Source: Chitinophagaceae bacterium (GTDB lineage Bacteria > Bacteroidota > Bacteroidia > Chitinophagales > Chitinophagaceae). From it: 35,411 bases of DNA. This document shows positions 1 to 7,375 of this stretch, in pieces. A program made the translations under genes and the position numbers. The DNA lies in assembly GCA_021323155.1 (NCBI GenBank), contig JAJTCI010000002.1, forward strand, positions 1-35,411, read 5' to 3'. Every line of letters begins with the position of its first letter. Position 1 is the first letter of the stretch. The notes below the pieces were generated by a model. It was not told the DNA's origin. It did no database searches and was given only the letters and a program-made list of their open reading frames with translations.

Positions 1-573
1 CATGAAAAATATATTGCCCCAGTGAAACAGGCAATGGTGCAATACAAAGACGATGACCGGGTAGATGGGCTGCTTTTCAAATACCTCCACTTTTATGGCA
101 GCTATGATTACTTAGGCAACAGCAGCAACTGGTACCGCCACGAGATCCGGGTGATCCGCAACAAGAAAAATATCTATAGCTATCGCGACGCCCAGGGTTT
201 CCGAAAGAATGATAATGAAAAGCTGGATGTAAAGCTGATCGATGCCTACATCTATCACTACGGGTGGGTGCGTGAACCTGGCGCGATGCAGGCCAAATTC
301 AACCACTTCGGTAAGTACTGGCTGGGGGACGAGTGGAGCGAAATGGCGGAGAAAACATTTGCGGGCGAATTCGACTATACACAGGTTGACAGCGTAGAAA
401 AATTCACCGGCACCCATCCAGCGGTAATGAAGGAAAGGATCACTCGGATGAACTGGAAGTTTGAAAGAGACCTTTCGTACAACAAGCTGAAGCCAAAAGA
501 GAAATTCAAACGACTGGTGGAAAAGCTTACCGGCAGGCGACCTTTCGAATATAAAAATTACCGGGTCATTTAA
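1..573 (+). CDS. Glycosyltransferase-like protein, C-terminal part (5' end outside window)
   Basis: The reading frame is open from base 1 (it begins H-E-K-Y-I-A-P-V) with no convincing start, so the gene starts upstream and only about 190 C-terminal residues are present. The GTG at 22 is an ordinary internal valine. The text (HEKY near the start, then a WYRHEIRVIR stretch, then a basic tail) resembles the end of family 2-like glycosyltransferases of Bacteroidota that act on cell-surface glycans. The catalytic GT-A core and its DxD motif would lie upstream, so the assignment rests on overall resemblance only. It converges with the SDR gene: its stop at 571-573 overlaps the SDR stop by a few bases, and no terminator is visible between them. 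Confidence 0.55.
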   Translation, partial: HEKYIAPVKQAMVQYKDDDRVDGLLFKYLHFYGSYDYLGNSSNWYRHEIRVIRNKKNIYSYRDAQGFRKNDNEKLDVKLIDAYIYHYGWVREPGAMQAKFNHFGKYWLGDEWSEMAEKTFAGEFDYTQVDSVEKFTGTHPAVMKERITRMNWKFERDLSYNKLKPKEKFKRLVEKLTGRRPFEYKNYRVI

Positions 574-1388
574 AGGAAGAGATCCGTGTACAATTTTGCA
601 CCTGGCATTACGGAATATTTTTCCAGGTCCGTAATACCTTCTTTCGCCAATACTTCTTCATCAATAAAGGTATTGCCTGTGCATTCAGCGGAAGGTTTAC
701 TGAGGATATAATACACCGCGTCGGCGATGATATCAGTGGTGCGGCTCATTTTTGCCAATGCATCTCCGCCCAGCAGGTTGCGCACAGCCGCGGTATCGAT
801 AGTGGTGCGGGGCCATAGCGCATTGGAGGCGATGCCATAAGACATAAACTCTTCCGACCAACCGAGTGCCATCATGCTCATGTTGTATTTGCTGAGCGTG
901 TAGGCAAGGTGTGGCTTGAACCATTTCAAGTCCATGTTCAAGGGAGGCGACAAAGTAAGAATATGGCCGTTGCCGCTTTTCTTGAGGTATGGCAGACAGG
1001 CACGTGTCACCAGAAACGTTCCCCGCACGTTAATGTTGTGCATCAGATCGAAGCGCTTAGGTTCTGTTTGTTCGGTATTGCTGAGTTGAATTGCGGAGGC
1101 ATTATTGATCAAGGCATCAATTCCCCCGAATGCATCAACGGTCTTCTGAACAGCATCTTTTACCTGGTCTTCGGAACGTATGTCAAGCTGCACGGCCAAC
1201 GCCTTTCCACCTGCTTCCTCTATTTCCTTAGCGGCGGAAAAAATAGTGCCGCCGAGTTTTGGATTCTCCTCCACGCTTTTGGCGGCGACTACAATATTCG
1301 CTCCTTCGGAAGCAAGCTTTAAAGCGATGGCTTTGCCGATGCCCCTGCTTGCGCCGGTGATGAAAATGGTCTTGTTCTTAAAGTTCAT
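570..1388 (-). CDS. SDR family oxidoreductase (HSDL2-like)
   Basis: A 272-residue short-chain dehydrogenase/reductase, a soluble NAD(P)H-dependent enzyme. Visible hallmarks are the nucleotide-binding motif TGASRGIG at residues 11-18, NNAS near residue 91, and the catalytic Y-x-x-x-K in AYTLSKYN with an upstream serine. The long insert after the cofactor motif (AAKSVEENPKLGGTI) and the WPRTTIDTAA segment are typical of the hydroxysteroid dehydrogenase-like 2 group; the natural substrate is unknown. The start codon shares one base with the stop of the upstream VOC gene (TAATG on the minus strand), which suggests translational coupling. It is the last gene of a three-gene operon. Confidence 0.88.
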   Translation of the reverse strand: MNFKNKTIFITGASRGIGKAIALKLASEGANIVVAAKSVEENPKLGGTIFSAAKEIEEAGGKALAVQLDIRSEDQVKDAVQKTVDAFGGIDALINNASAIQLSNTEQTEPKRFDLMHNINVRGTFLVTRACLPYLKKSGNGHILTLSPPLNMDLKWFKPHLAYTLSKYNMSMMALGWSEEFMSYGIASNALWPRTTIDTAAVRNLLGGDALAKMSRTTDIIADAVYYILSKPSAECTGNTFIDEEVLAKEGITDLEKYSVMPGAKLYTDLFL

Positions 1389-1777
1389 TATTGCTGTGGG
1401 ATGCTGTGCAAACCTATGCGATTTCCCTCAGTATCCACGAACACTCCCATGAAACCATACTCCGGCGAAATCTCCATTTTTGGCACCACGATCTTCCCGC
1501 CCGCGGCTTCTACTTTACCAAGTACATTCTGGAGATCCGGGTTACCGTTGAGATAGATGAGTGGACCATCGGTGGATGAAGGTTTATGAAACCCCCCACT
1601 ATCTACAACTGCGCCACCCACTCCCGTCATGTCTTCGATCGGGAACATCCGCATTTTGATATTTTCCATGTCCATCGGTATTAACTGCAAACCGAAAATT
1701 GCTTCATAGAATTTAGTCGCCCTGTCAAGGTCAGTGGCCGGTATCTCGAACCAGCTGATCGCATTTTTGAAAGCCAT
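1388..1777 (-). CDS. VOC (glyoxalase/bleomycin-resistance) family protein
   Basis: A 129-residue single-module vicinal oxygen chelate protein. It opens with the classic ISWFEIPATDLDRATKFYEA pattern (beta strand then helix) and closes with VDTEGNRIGLH, where the acidic residue of the last strand is a usual metal ligand. Such proteins act as lyases, dioxygenases or binding proteins, and the substrate cannot be read from sequence. It sits 12 bp after the lipocalin-like gene and overlaps the SDR start by one base. The ATG at 1777 is the only good start. Confidence 0.85.
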   Translation of the reverse strand: MAFKNAISWFEIPATDLDRATKFYEAIFGLQLIPMDMENIKMRMFPIEDMTGVGGAVVDSGGFHKPSSTDGPLIYLNGNPDLQNVLGKVEAAGGKIVVPKMEISPEYGFMGVFVDTEGNRIGLHSIPQQ

Positions 1778-1789
1778 ATGGTTGTTGTT

Positions 1790-2296
1790 TTATTTTCTCC
1801 TGTATTCAAGATCGTACTCCGTGGTCCATGTCTTCCCGTCATCGTCGGAACGTTCGCCATGCTGGCGCACCTTGGTTTCACTCAATTTGTAGAACGTGAG
1901 CCTGCGCAGAAAGTTCTTGCCCCCAGGACCTGTGTTCTTATCCGCATAAAAGACCATTTTGTCCTTTTCGGCCCAACCCCTGAGGTATTCCGTAGAACCA
2001 CCGGAATTGTCTACCCAGGTTTGTTGCCATTGTTTTGTTGTACGGTTATACGTGTTGAAGCTCTTCCCCGTGTATCCCTGGGCGGCACTGGTCCAGTTTT
2101 CCAGGATGACGCAACTGTCCAGGAGCCGTTCAATCTTGCTAAAACCTGCCTTGCCTTTGGCGCCAAAGACTTCCCATTCTCCTATCCAGAAATCGAATTG
2201 CCTGTACATTGTGTCGGTCGAACATGGCCTCGCGGGGGCTTGCTGTGCCGGCGAATGAATACAAATCGCGAGTAATGGAATGAAAAGATATCTCAT
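1790..2296 (-). CDS. Secreted lipocalin-like (DUF1579-type) hypothetical protein
   Basis: 168 residues when started at the ATG at 2296. A longer frame reaches TTG at 2356, but starting at 2296 gives a clean signal peptide (MRYLFIPLLAICIHSPAQQ) and leaves room for a divergent promoter region. The mature part begins with a cysteine-containing segment and the motif FDFWIGEWEVF. That motif is typical of the first strand of DUF1579/lipocalin-like barrels, which are exported proteins of unknown ligand. It is the first gene of a probable operon with the VOC and SDR genes and is divergent from the SMUG2-type gene (65 bp between starts). Confidence 0.7.
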   Translation of the reverse strand: MRYLFIPLLAICIHSPAQQAPARPCSTDTMYRQFDFWIGEWEVFGAKGKAGFSKIERLLDSCVILENWTSAAQGYTGKSFNTYNRTTKQWQQTWVDNSGGSTEYLRGWAEKDKMVFYADKNTGPGGKNFLRRLTFYKLSETKVRQHGERSDDDGKTWTTEYDLEYRRK

Positions 2297-2361
2297 ATGT
2301 AGCAGTTTGATCACCATTGACAGTAAAAACAGCACCTTCGTTGTACCGTTCATCAAATGCC

Positions 2362-3042
2362 ATGACCGTTGCTGATCAAATAACCCGCTTCCTATTTAAC
2401 CTGCGGTTCCCCCTGGAGCTTAGTAATGGCGTGCAAGTTTTGGATGTGCACAAGGACACCTCGGTTCAAAAAGCCTGCATTTCATTCTACGAAAAATTTT
2501 ACGGTGACCAGCGAAATCGGTACATGCTTATCGGTATCAATCCAGGGCGTTTTGGCGGAGGCGTCACGGGCATCCCTTTCACAGACCCGGTGCGGCTTGA
2601 AAAGGATTGTGGAATCCCCAATCAGTGGCCCAAAAAACAGGAGCTTTCTTCTGTGTTCATGTACGAAATGATGCAAGCCTATGGGGGTGTTAAGGCGTTT
2701 TACGATGATATTTACATCACGGCCATAAGCCCGCTTGGTTTCGTAAAAGACGGAAAGAACCTCAATTATTATGATGATAAGTACCTGAAAGAAGCCATTA
2801 AACCTTTCGTAGTGCAATGCCTGGAAGCACAGCTGGCGTTTGGATTGCGGCGGGAGGCATGTTTCGTAATCGGTGAGGGGGAAAACCTGAAGTATTTCAC
2901 TGCACTGAATAACGAATACCAGTGGTTTCAAACTGTGGAAGCCGTTGCTCACCCTCGCTTCATTATGCAGTATAAACTGAAATTCAAACAGGATTATATT
3001 GATAAATACCTGGCCACTTTTAGAAAATACACCGGGGTTTGA
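2362..3042 (+). CDS. SMUG2-type uracil-DNA glycosylase family protein
   Basis: 226 residues from ATG 2362; an upstream TTG at 2317 in the same frame gives an unlikely N-terminal extension. The core motif LIGINPGRFGGGVTGIPFTDP matches the active-site loop of the SMUG2/DUF4918 branch of the uracil-DNA glycosylase superfamily. This is followed by the conserved SSVFMYEMMQAYGG block and a C-terminal AHPRF segment that would supply the intercalating-loop histidine. These proteins are thought to remove deaminated bases in base-excision repair, but substrate range varies. The stop codon lies in the loop of a small GC hairpin (3034-3049). Confidence 0.82.
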   Translation: MTVADQITRFLFNLRFPLELSNGVQVLDVHKDTSVQKACISFYEKFYGDQRNRYMLIGINPGRFGGGVTGIPFTDPVRLEKDCGIPNQWPKKQELSSVFMYEMMQAYGGVKAFYDDIYITAISPLGFVKDGKNLNYYDDKYLKEAIKPFVVQCLEAQLAFGLRREACFVIGEGENLKYFTALNNEYQWFQTVEAVAHPRFIMQYKLKFKQDYIDKYLATFRKYTGV

Positions 3043-3064
3043 AAACCCCTGCTCAATATATTTG
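3038..3064 (+). promoter_or_regulatory. Putative promoter of the DUF5606 gene
   Basis: TATATTTG at 3057-3064 matches the Bacteroidota -7 consensus TAnnTTTG. A TTTG at 3038-3041 is a possible -33 element, with a slightly short 15-nt spacer. It lies 18 bp before the ATG at 3083 and overlaps the SMUG2 stop and the GGGGTT/AACCCC hairpin at 3034-3049. Confidence 0.45.
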
Positions 3065-3082
3065 CAGTTCAAATTAAGTTAT

Positions 3083-3646
3083 ATGGATTACAGCAGGATC
3101 ATTTCAGTTACAGGGTTACCGGGATTACACGAATTATTGACGAGTAAGTCGGACGGTGCCATCGTTCGATCCCTGGAGGACAAAAGCACGCGTTTCGTGA
3201 GCAGCCGGGTACATCACTTTTCGCACCTGGAGAGTATCGAGGTATATACTCAGCGGGAGAATGTGAACCTGGTGGATGTATTCAATGCCATGGAAGGAAG
3301 TGAAGAAAGGTTGCCGGCGGAGAACGATCCCAAAGCCGTTACTGCCTATTTCCAGAAAGTGTATCCGGAAATGGACTTTGACAGGGTTTACTCCAGCGAT
3401 ATGAAGAAAATGATCCGTTGGTTCCGGTTATTGAAGGACAATGATGTTCACATCAAGCTTAGCGAATTGGAAGACGAGGCCAGCGAAAGCGAAGAAATGG
3501 TGGAGACTGAAGCTGCAGTTGAGACGCCGGCTGAAGAAAAGCCAAAGAAGAAAGCAGCCAACAAGAAAACCGAGCCGGCGGATGCTGACACGGCGGTTGC
3601 AGCGGAAAAGCCAAAGAAGAAGGCAGCTAAGAAAAAGGCTGAATAG
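3083..3646 (+). CDS. DUF5606 family protein with lysine-rich tail
   Basis: 187 residues from ATG 3083; the frame extends further upstream, but MDYSRIISVTGLPGLHELL is the family's usual N-terminus and follows a good -7 box. Residues 1-130 match DUF5606, a small Bacteroidota-specific cytosolic family of unknown function (conserved IVRSLEDK, HFSHLESIEVYT and DMKKMIRWF segments). The last 55 residues are a low-complexity acidic-to-basic tail in which KPKKKAA occurs twice, resembling histone H1/HU-like tails. The tail is encoded by two near-identical DNA repeats. It might bind nucleic acid or ribosomes, but that is inference only. A terminator follows. Confidence 0.8.
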   Translation: MDYSRIISVTGLPGLHELLTSKSDGAIVRSLEDKSTRFVSSRVHHFSHLESIEVYTQRENVNLVDVFNAMEGSEERLPAENDPKAVTAYFQKVYPEMDFDRVYSSDMKKMIRWFRLLKDNDVHIKLSELEDEASESEEMVETEAAVETPAEEKPKKKAANKKTEPADADTAVAAEKPKKKAAKKKAE

Positions 3647-3679
3647 ATTGCACCAGGTTTTGATCAATAATAACATTCG

Positions 3680-3703
3680 CTCCGGCCTACAGGCCGGAGT
3701 TTT
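3680..3703 (+). terminator. Rho-independent terminator after the DUF5606 gene
   Basis: Perfect 8-bp stem CTCCGGCC/GGCCGGAG with loop TACA (3680-3699) followed by TTTT. It lies 34 bp after the stop codon at 3646. Confidence 0.75.
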
Positions 3704-3777
3704 GATATAACACCGCCCGGTCAGTTCTTTCCCAGCGGTGCCGGGAGAAAGGTTTTTGTCCAACTAAATGCTTTAGT

Positions 3778-5409
3778 ATGAACGACTCTTTAATGAACGC
3801 GAATATTGAAAAGCTGCCCCGAAAGTTTATTCCCGGGAATTTCCAACTGACAACCTGGGAAGCCGTGGAACCGTATTTTATCGACCTGGTTCAGAGACCC
3901 ATCAACTCGAGGGAGGACCTGGAACAGTGGCTGCTGGACATGAGCGAAGTAGAAGCAGTGGTAAGCGAAGATGCGTGCTGGCGGCAGATAAAAATGACCT
4001 GCGACACCACCGATAAATCCCTTGAAGAGGCTTTTACCTTTTTTTGCACCCAGATACAGCCGAAACTTCAGCCGTATGCCGATCAACTGAACCGAAAATT
4101 ATTTGACTCCCCCTTCGTTGCGGAGCTTGACAAGCAAAAATTCTTCACCTACCTGAGAAATGTAAAGAAGAGTATTGATCTTTTCCGGGAACAGAATATT
4201 CCTATTCAATCAGAGCTCAGCGTGATGCAGGCAAGATGACGGTGACCGTGGACGGACAGGAATTTACATTGCAACAGGCAGCGAAATTTCTTGAAAGCCA
4301 TGACCGCAAACTGAGAGAAGAAGTGTACCACAAGATCAACGACAGGCGTGCGCAGGACAAAGATGCGTTACACGAATTATACAGCCAGCTGGTAGAGCGG
4401 AGAGACAAGATGGCAAAAAACGCAGGTTTTGAGAATTACCGCGACTACCGTTTCGTTCAAGATCAATGAGAAAAAACGAAAGAAGCTTGGGCTTGAGACG
4501 TTGAAGCCATGGGATACGGAAGCGCAGCCCGAAGACGTGAAGCCTTTGAACCCTTTTTCTACAAGTGATGAACTACTGGACAAAACACTTTCCTGTTTCA
4601 GGGAACTCAATCCATTCTTTGCCGATTGTATCCAGAAGATGAAAGAGATGGGGCATTTGGACCTGGAAAGCAGGAAAGGCAAGGCTCCGGGTGGGTACAA
4701 CTGTCCTTTAGCGGAAAGCGGCGCGCCATTCATCTTTATGAATGCTGCCGGCCAGATGCATGACGTAACTACGATGGTTCACGAAGGCGGACATGCCGTA
4801 CATTCATTCCTTGCCCACCACCTGGAGTTAAGCGCTTTCAAAGAATACCCAATGGAGATCGCCGAGGTGGCCAGTATGGCCATGGAATTGTTCAGCATGG
4901 ATCATTGGAAAGCATTTTTCGATAATGAAGGCGACCTTCAAAGGGCGAAAGAGCACCAGCTCGAAAGGGTGATCACCATTTTCCCATGGATCGCCACGAT
5001 CGACAAGTTCCAGCACTGGGTGTACGAGCATCCAAACCATTCTATTGAGGAAAGGACAGAGAACTGGTTACGCATACTGGAAGAATTCACCTCAAAAGAG
5101 ATTGACTTCTCCGGCCTGGAAGAATACAGGAAGATCAGCTGGCAGCGACAACTACATTTGTTCGAGGTGCCTTTTTATTATATTGAATATGGCATCGCAC
5201 AGCTTGGCGCAATCGGCATGTGGAGGCAGTACAAAAACGATCCGAAGAAAGCCATCGATAATTATATGTACGCATTAAGCCTGGGCGGCACGAAGACTTT
5301 GCCCGAACTATATGCAGCTGCCGGGTTGAAATTTGATTTCTCCCCTGGCCATATAAAAACGCTCATGGAGTTTGTTCGGACAGAGATGGACAAGCTCACC
5401 GAAGCATGA
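3778..5409 (+). pseudogene. M3 family oligoendopeptidase, disrupted by two frameshifting deletions
   Basis: Three consecutive fragments in frames 1, 3 and 1 together give an M3 (PepF-like) zinc oligoendopeptidase of the roughly 560-residue Bacteroidota type. Fragment 1 (3778-4239) holds the N-terminal helical domain. Fragment 2 (4236-4469) continues at VTVDGQEFTLQQA. Fragment 3 (4429-5409, useful sequence from about 4455) carries the catalytic domain with HEGGH at 4780-4794 and the third ligand region EIAEVASMAMELF. At junction 1 (about 4230) roughly 7 residues of the family are absent; at junction 2 (about 4455) roughly 25-28 are absent. Both losses break the frame, and the second restores the first frame. 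The active site is intact, but a full-length product cannot be made. The choices are a decaying gene or an assembly/sequencing fault. Its end overlaps the convergent membrane-protein gene by 14 bp. Confidence 0.8.
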
Positions 5410-5743
5410 TATAGGTCCAAAGGATTGCCGATACCAGGTAAAATAAGATGACCAAAGCGATGCACACACCCCTGTTTAGGGAGATATCCATTGCCGGTCC
5501 TTCCAGCTTTTTCATCCTGTATTTTTTGATCGCGAGGAATACGGTAAGCGGGATGAAAAAGAAAATAGAATATTGAAAACCATCCTTGACCCAGTGCTTA
5601 TGCAGAAGCATAGGAAAGGCATTTACCACCAGGAGTTTTAATAAAAAGAAGAAGGAGACGGTACTGGTAATTGATATAAAAGCGAGAGCGTTGAAATAAC
5701 CAAATGCTTTCGTTCCGATGTACATAAGAAACCGCCCCGCCAT
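5396..5743 (-). CDS. Small hypothetical membrane protein, third gene of the SCO-Fur operon
   Basis: 115 residues from ATG 5743, whose A is also the last base of the Fur stop (TGATG on the minus strand), so translation is probably coupled. About three hydrophobic segments are visible: residues 14-42, 57-74 and 88-115. A short basic loop (KKYRMKKLE) lies between the last two. No family is recognised with confidence. Its place behind SCO and Fur suggests a role in metal or respiratory homeostasis, which is inference only. Confidence 0.65.
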   Translation of the reverse strand: MAGRFLMYIGTKAFGYFNALAFISITSTVSFFFLLKLLVVNAFPMLLHKHWVKDGFQYSIFFFIPLTVFLAIKKYRMKKLEGPAMDISLNRGVCIALVILFYLVSAILWTYIMLR

Positions 5744-6156
5744 CAATTACTACATTTGCCACATTTCCCACTGACCACAACGTCTGTTCTGCTTGCGGAG
5801 AATCCAATTGGGAGCTGAACGGGTGGAACGTTGCTTTCAAGGCAGTATGTAGTGCCGCAATCGTCACATAGAAAATGGATATGATCATCGTGGTGATGCC
5901 CTGCGACACATTCGTCTTTACAGAGTGCGTACTTTACCGAATTATCCGATGTGGGGATCGTATGGATGATACCTTTTTCGACGAATGTTTGTAGTGTTCG
6001 GTAAATGGTTACCCGGTCAAATTTATCGCCACTCATTTTTTCAATATCCGCATGTGCCAGTGCTCCATCCGACTGGAGGAAATAGTCCAGGATCTTTTTC
6101 CTGCTATCCGTGATGCTAAGTTGATTCCGCTTAAGTATGTCTGAGATGCCTGCCAT
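5743..6156 (-). CDS. Fur family metalloregulator (Fur/Zur-like)
   Basis: 137 residues. The N-terminal winged helix ends in DRVTIYRTLQTFVEKGII (residues 47-64), the standard Fur recognition helix and wing. The C-terminal dimerisation/metal domain shows HHHDDHIHFLCDDC (residues 87-100) and CGKC (132-135), giving two CxxC pairs for structural zinc plus a histidine-rich regulatory site. The group (Fur, Zur, PerR) cannot be settled by eye; the missing long N-terminal arm and the neighbouring MerC and SCO genes favour a Zur-like or other divalent-metal role. It lies 3 bp behind the SCO gene and probably controls the intergenic palindrome at 6863-6877. Confidence 0.88.
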   Translation of the reverse strand: MAGISDILKRNQLSITDSRKKILDYFLQSDGALAHADIEKMSGDKFDRVTIYRTLQTFVEKGIIHTIPTSDNSVKYALCKDECVAGHHHDDHIHFLCDDCGTTYCLESNVPPVQLPIGFSASRTDVVVSGKCGKCSN

Positions 6157-6159
6157 TCG

Positions 6160-6810
6160 TTATGGATTATTGCCAAACAGGTTGGGCGCATTGCCACCGC
6201 CCTGTTTTTCTTTTAATAATTTGCGGATATCTTTCTTCAGCTTTTCAATCTCCGGAGATTTGAGTCCATCGTAGATGCCACGCACCCTACCGTTCTTATC
6301 GACCAGCGAAAAGAACTGTGAGTGGATAAAATCGTCTTCGAAATTCGTGACCACGTTCTTTGGATCGTCTATCAGGTAACTTGATCGTGCGGCTATATAA
6401 AGGCTGTCCTTTCTGCCAGTAAGTAAGATCCAACGGGCCGGATCCAGTTTCATCGAATCGGAGAACCGCTTCAGCCTGGCTACGCTATCTTTTTCCGGCA
6501 TACATGTGATCCCTACCACCTGGAAACTGCTTACGTCCGCGAAAGTTTCAAACACTTTCTTCATGTTCGAGTTCATGTTTGGACAGATATTCGGGCAGGT
6601 GGTAAAAAAATATTCGACCACCGAAACCTTTCCCTGGTAGTCTTCCTCTGTGAACTGTTCCCCCAATTGCGTAGTGAATGAAAAGGGCCTTACGTAGCTG
6701 AGGTTGGGGAGTTTGGGTTTCCAGTTATCGGTGCCGGCAAAAACAAACACGAAAAACAAGCTTACAAGGACTACGAAAAACGCCATATACCCTAACACAC
6801 GCTTACTCAT
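6160..6810 (-). CDS. SCO1/SenC family copper-binding thioredoxin-fold protein
   Basis: 216 residues: one N-terminal membrane anchor (residues 7-25) followed by a thioredoxin fold. The copper/redox site is C72-P-N-I-C76, with the distal histidine H163 in FIHSQFF, so all three ligands are present. SCO proteins deliver copper to, or keep reduced, the CuA site of cytochrome oxidases in the periplasm. The C-terminus ends in a Gly/Asn-rich tail. It is the first gene of the SCO-Fur-membrane protein operon and is divergent from the MerC gene (89 bp between starts). Confidence 0.9.
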   Translation of the reverse strand: MSKRVLGYMAFFVVLVSLFFVFVFAGTDNWKPKLPNLSYVRPFSFTTQLGEQFTEEDYQGKVSVVEYFFTTCPNICPNMNSNMKKVFETFADVSSFQVVGITCMPEKDSVARLKRFSDSMKLDPARWILLTGRKDSLYIAARSSYLIDDPKNVVTNFEDDFIHSQFFSLVDKNGRVRGIYDGLKSPEIEKLKKDIRKLLKEKQGGGNAPNLFGNNP

Positions 6811-6814
6811 GACG

Positions 6815-6822
6815 CAAAATTA
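6815..6822 (-). promoter_or_regulatory. Putative -7 box of the SCO-Fur operon
   Basis: Read on the minus strand this is TAATTTTG, a full match to TAnnTTTG, only 4 bp before the SCO start codon. No good -33 TTTG is seen at the normal distance, so it is tentative. Confidence 0.3.
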
Positions 6823-6860
6823 AGCAGCCCGCATTTAACATAACCTATTTCAACAAATGT

Positions 6861-6891
6861 TTTGCAACCCCGTTGCATTTGGTTAGATTTG
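6861..6891 (+). promoter_or_regulatory. Promoter of the MerC-family gene (TTTG-N19-TAGATTTG)
   Basis: TTTG at 6861-6864 and TAGATTTG at 6884-6891 with a 19-nt spacer fit the Bacteroidota housekeeping promoter exactly. The ATG follows 8 bp later, so the mRNA would be nearly leaderless. The palindrome at 6863-6877 overlaps the -33 element. Confidence 0.65.
6863..6877. promoter_or_regulatory. Palindromic operator candidate for the Fur-family regulator
   Basis: TGCAAC-CCC-GTTGCA is a perfect 6-bp inverted repeat spanning 15 bp, the size of a 7-1-7 Fur-family box. A further outer pair, CAAATG (6854-6859) and CATTTG (6876-6881), flanks it. It lies between divergent genes, one operon of which encodes the Fur-family protein, and overlaps the -33 element of the MerC promoter. 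That position suits repression. Confidence 0.5.
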
Positions 6892-6899
6892 CCGTCCGC

Positions 6900-7295
6900 A
6901 TGAAAGGTTTTAAGATCAACTGGGATGCTTTGGGTATCAGCGCCTCACTGGCCTGTGCTATTCATTGCGCCCTATTACCTTTGTTCCTGCAAAGTCTCCC
7001 GATTTTTGGCTTTAACATCATTGACAATGCGTTTTTCGAGGTTTTCATGATCTGCCTGGCTGCAGCAATCGGACTTTATTCCTTGTACCATGGCTGGAGA
7101 AAACACCATCATCGTATCGGCCCCCTTTTGTTTTTCAGTGCCGGTATGATATTCCTCTTCGCGAAACAGGCATGGCATGCCCACCAGCTTTGGTTCCTGG
7201 TACCTGCTGTTTCATTGATCGTGTACGCGCATTACCGGAATTTCCGTCTCTGCAGAATAGCGGGCCGTTGCCACACTTCCGGTTGCGAGCATTGA
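6900..7295 (+). CDS. MerC-family membrane protein (putative metal transporter)
   Basis: 131 residues from ATG 6900; the frame begins at TTG 6873, inside the promoter, so the longer form is rejected. Four hydrophobic segments are seen, the first carrying the MerC signature CAIHCALLP with C19, H22 and C23. The C-terminus ends in CRIAGRCHTSGCEH, a second set of possible metal ligands. MerC imports Hg(II) in mer operons, but chromosomal relatives in Bacteroidota lack mer genes and are probably transporters of another metal. The facing Fur-family gene and operator suggest control by metal starvation. Confidence 0.8.
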   Translation: MKGFKINWDALGISASLACAIHCALLPLFLQSLPIFGFNIIDNAFFEVFMICLAAAIGLYSLYHGWRKHHHRIGPLLFFSAGMIFLFAKQAWHAHQLWFLVPAVSLIVYAHYRNFRLCRIAGRCHTSGCEH

Positions 7296-7375
7296 GCTTA
7301 CCTTAGACGTGGCTGACCGGTGTCCCTGAAATATCTATATTGCTACCGGGTCCGTTAAATCACCTTATCACCATT

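Noticed and set aside
2317..2361. Longer TTG start for the SMUG2-type gene
   Set aside because: It would extend the protein with residues unlike the family, while ATG 2362 gives the usual N-terminus.
3034..3049. GGGGTT/AACCCC hairpin at the SMUG2 stop codon as a terminator
   Set aside because: No T-tract follows and a promoter box lies directly downstream, so terminator function is not supported.
4225..4245. Programmed frameshift in the M3 peptidase
   Set aside because: The ATGA overlap looks like coupling, but conserved residues are missing at both junctions. Deletion fits better than recoding.
6873..7295. Mercury-resistance operon
   Set aside because: Only a MerC-like gene is present, with no merR, merA, merT or merP; a general metal role is more likely.
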